From Chromatocurvus halotolerans (GTDB lineage Bacteria > Pseudomonadota > Gammaproteobacteria > Pseudomonadales > Halieaceae), in NCBI RefSeq assembly GCF_004340525.1, contig NZ_SLWX01000023.1, positions 1 through 47,185 of the forward strand: a DNA stretch of 47,185 bases. The letters run 5' to 3'. Below, piece after piece: positions 47,080 through 47,185 of the stretch (position 1 is the stretch's first letter; each line of letters starts with the position of its first letter). The notes beneath the pieces are model-generated. The model did not search any database and was not told the origin of the DNA. It saw nothing but the letters and a program-made list of their open reading frames with translations. Both the position numbers and the translations under genes were made by a program.

Positions 47080-47185
47080 GTCGCCCTGGCGGCCCACTGA
47101 TATGTTGTGACCTGTCAATCGCATTCTTCCAACTTTCATGTGCTATTTTTCATGTTTTCTGCCTTTTGCAGTAAGCCCTTGGAAC

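Overview
The window is GC-rich, gene-dense chromosomal DNA from a gammaproteobacterium, probably a free-living marine aerobe that uses lipids. I infer this from the recN, bamE, rnfH, ratA, smpB, ssrA gene neighbourhood, a Pseudomonas-type Fur, a sigma32-type heat-shock operon, the tmRNA tag and many acyl-CoA enzymes. The genus cannot be read from the sequence; a Cellvibrionales/Halieaceae-like organism would fit. I see no plasmid, phage or integrase module.

Region 1 (1-10.1 kb) is lipid and acetate metabolism: a crotonase, DNA-3-methyladenine glycosylase I, a regulator with two TetR domains coupled to acyl-CoA thioesterase II, and a tight minus-strand run of two acyl-CoA dehydrogenases, an SDR, AceK and two histidine phosphatases. 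Region 2 (10.4-17.3 kb, minus strand) is the heat-shock cluster hrcA, grpE, dnaK, dnaJ, dapB and a CnoX-like chaperedoxin, with a near-consensus sigma32 promoter before grpE. Region 3 (17.3-22.7 kb) holds recN with a LexA box, fur, bamE, rnfH, ratA, an NSS transporter and smpB. Region 4 (22.7-32.9 kb) holds two amidohydrolases, a DUF924 protein, aconitase A, a FadE-type dehydrogenase and a DUF2959 lipoprotein.

Region 5 (32.95-34.07 kb) is one of the two most interesting parts. The tmRNA gene (ssrA) is split in its T-loop by a roughly 295-nt group I intron whose P1, P3, P7, P8 and P9 can be drawn by eye. Just beyond the ssrA terminator lies an internally deleted LAGLIDADG homing endonuclease. 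Mature tmRNA would need splicing to form its T-arm.

Region 6 (34.3-41.1 kb) carries exported hydrolases (an S10-like peptidase and an M20 peptidase broken by apparent frameshifts), a PstS-like binding protein, a DUF1499 membrane protein and a ToxR/CadC-like regulator with a membrane anchor. Region 7 (41.3-47.1 kb) is the other highlight: a five-gene operon, with overlapping stops and starts at three of its four junctions, divergent from that regulator. It encodes a P-loop protein, an alpha/beta hydrolase, an HlyD-type adaptor, a 7TM protein fused to a D-Ala-D-Ala-ligase-like ATP-grasp domain that seems to have lost catalytic residues, and an Asp/Asn beta-hydroxylase-like Fe/2OG enzyme. I know of no described system with this composition.
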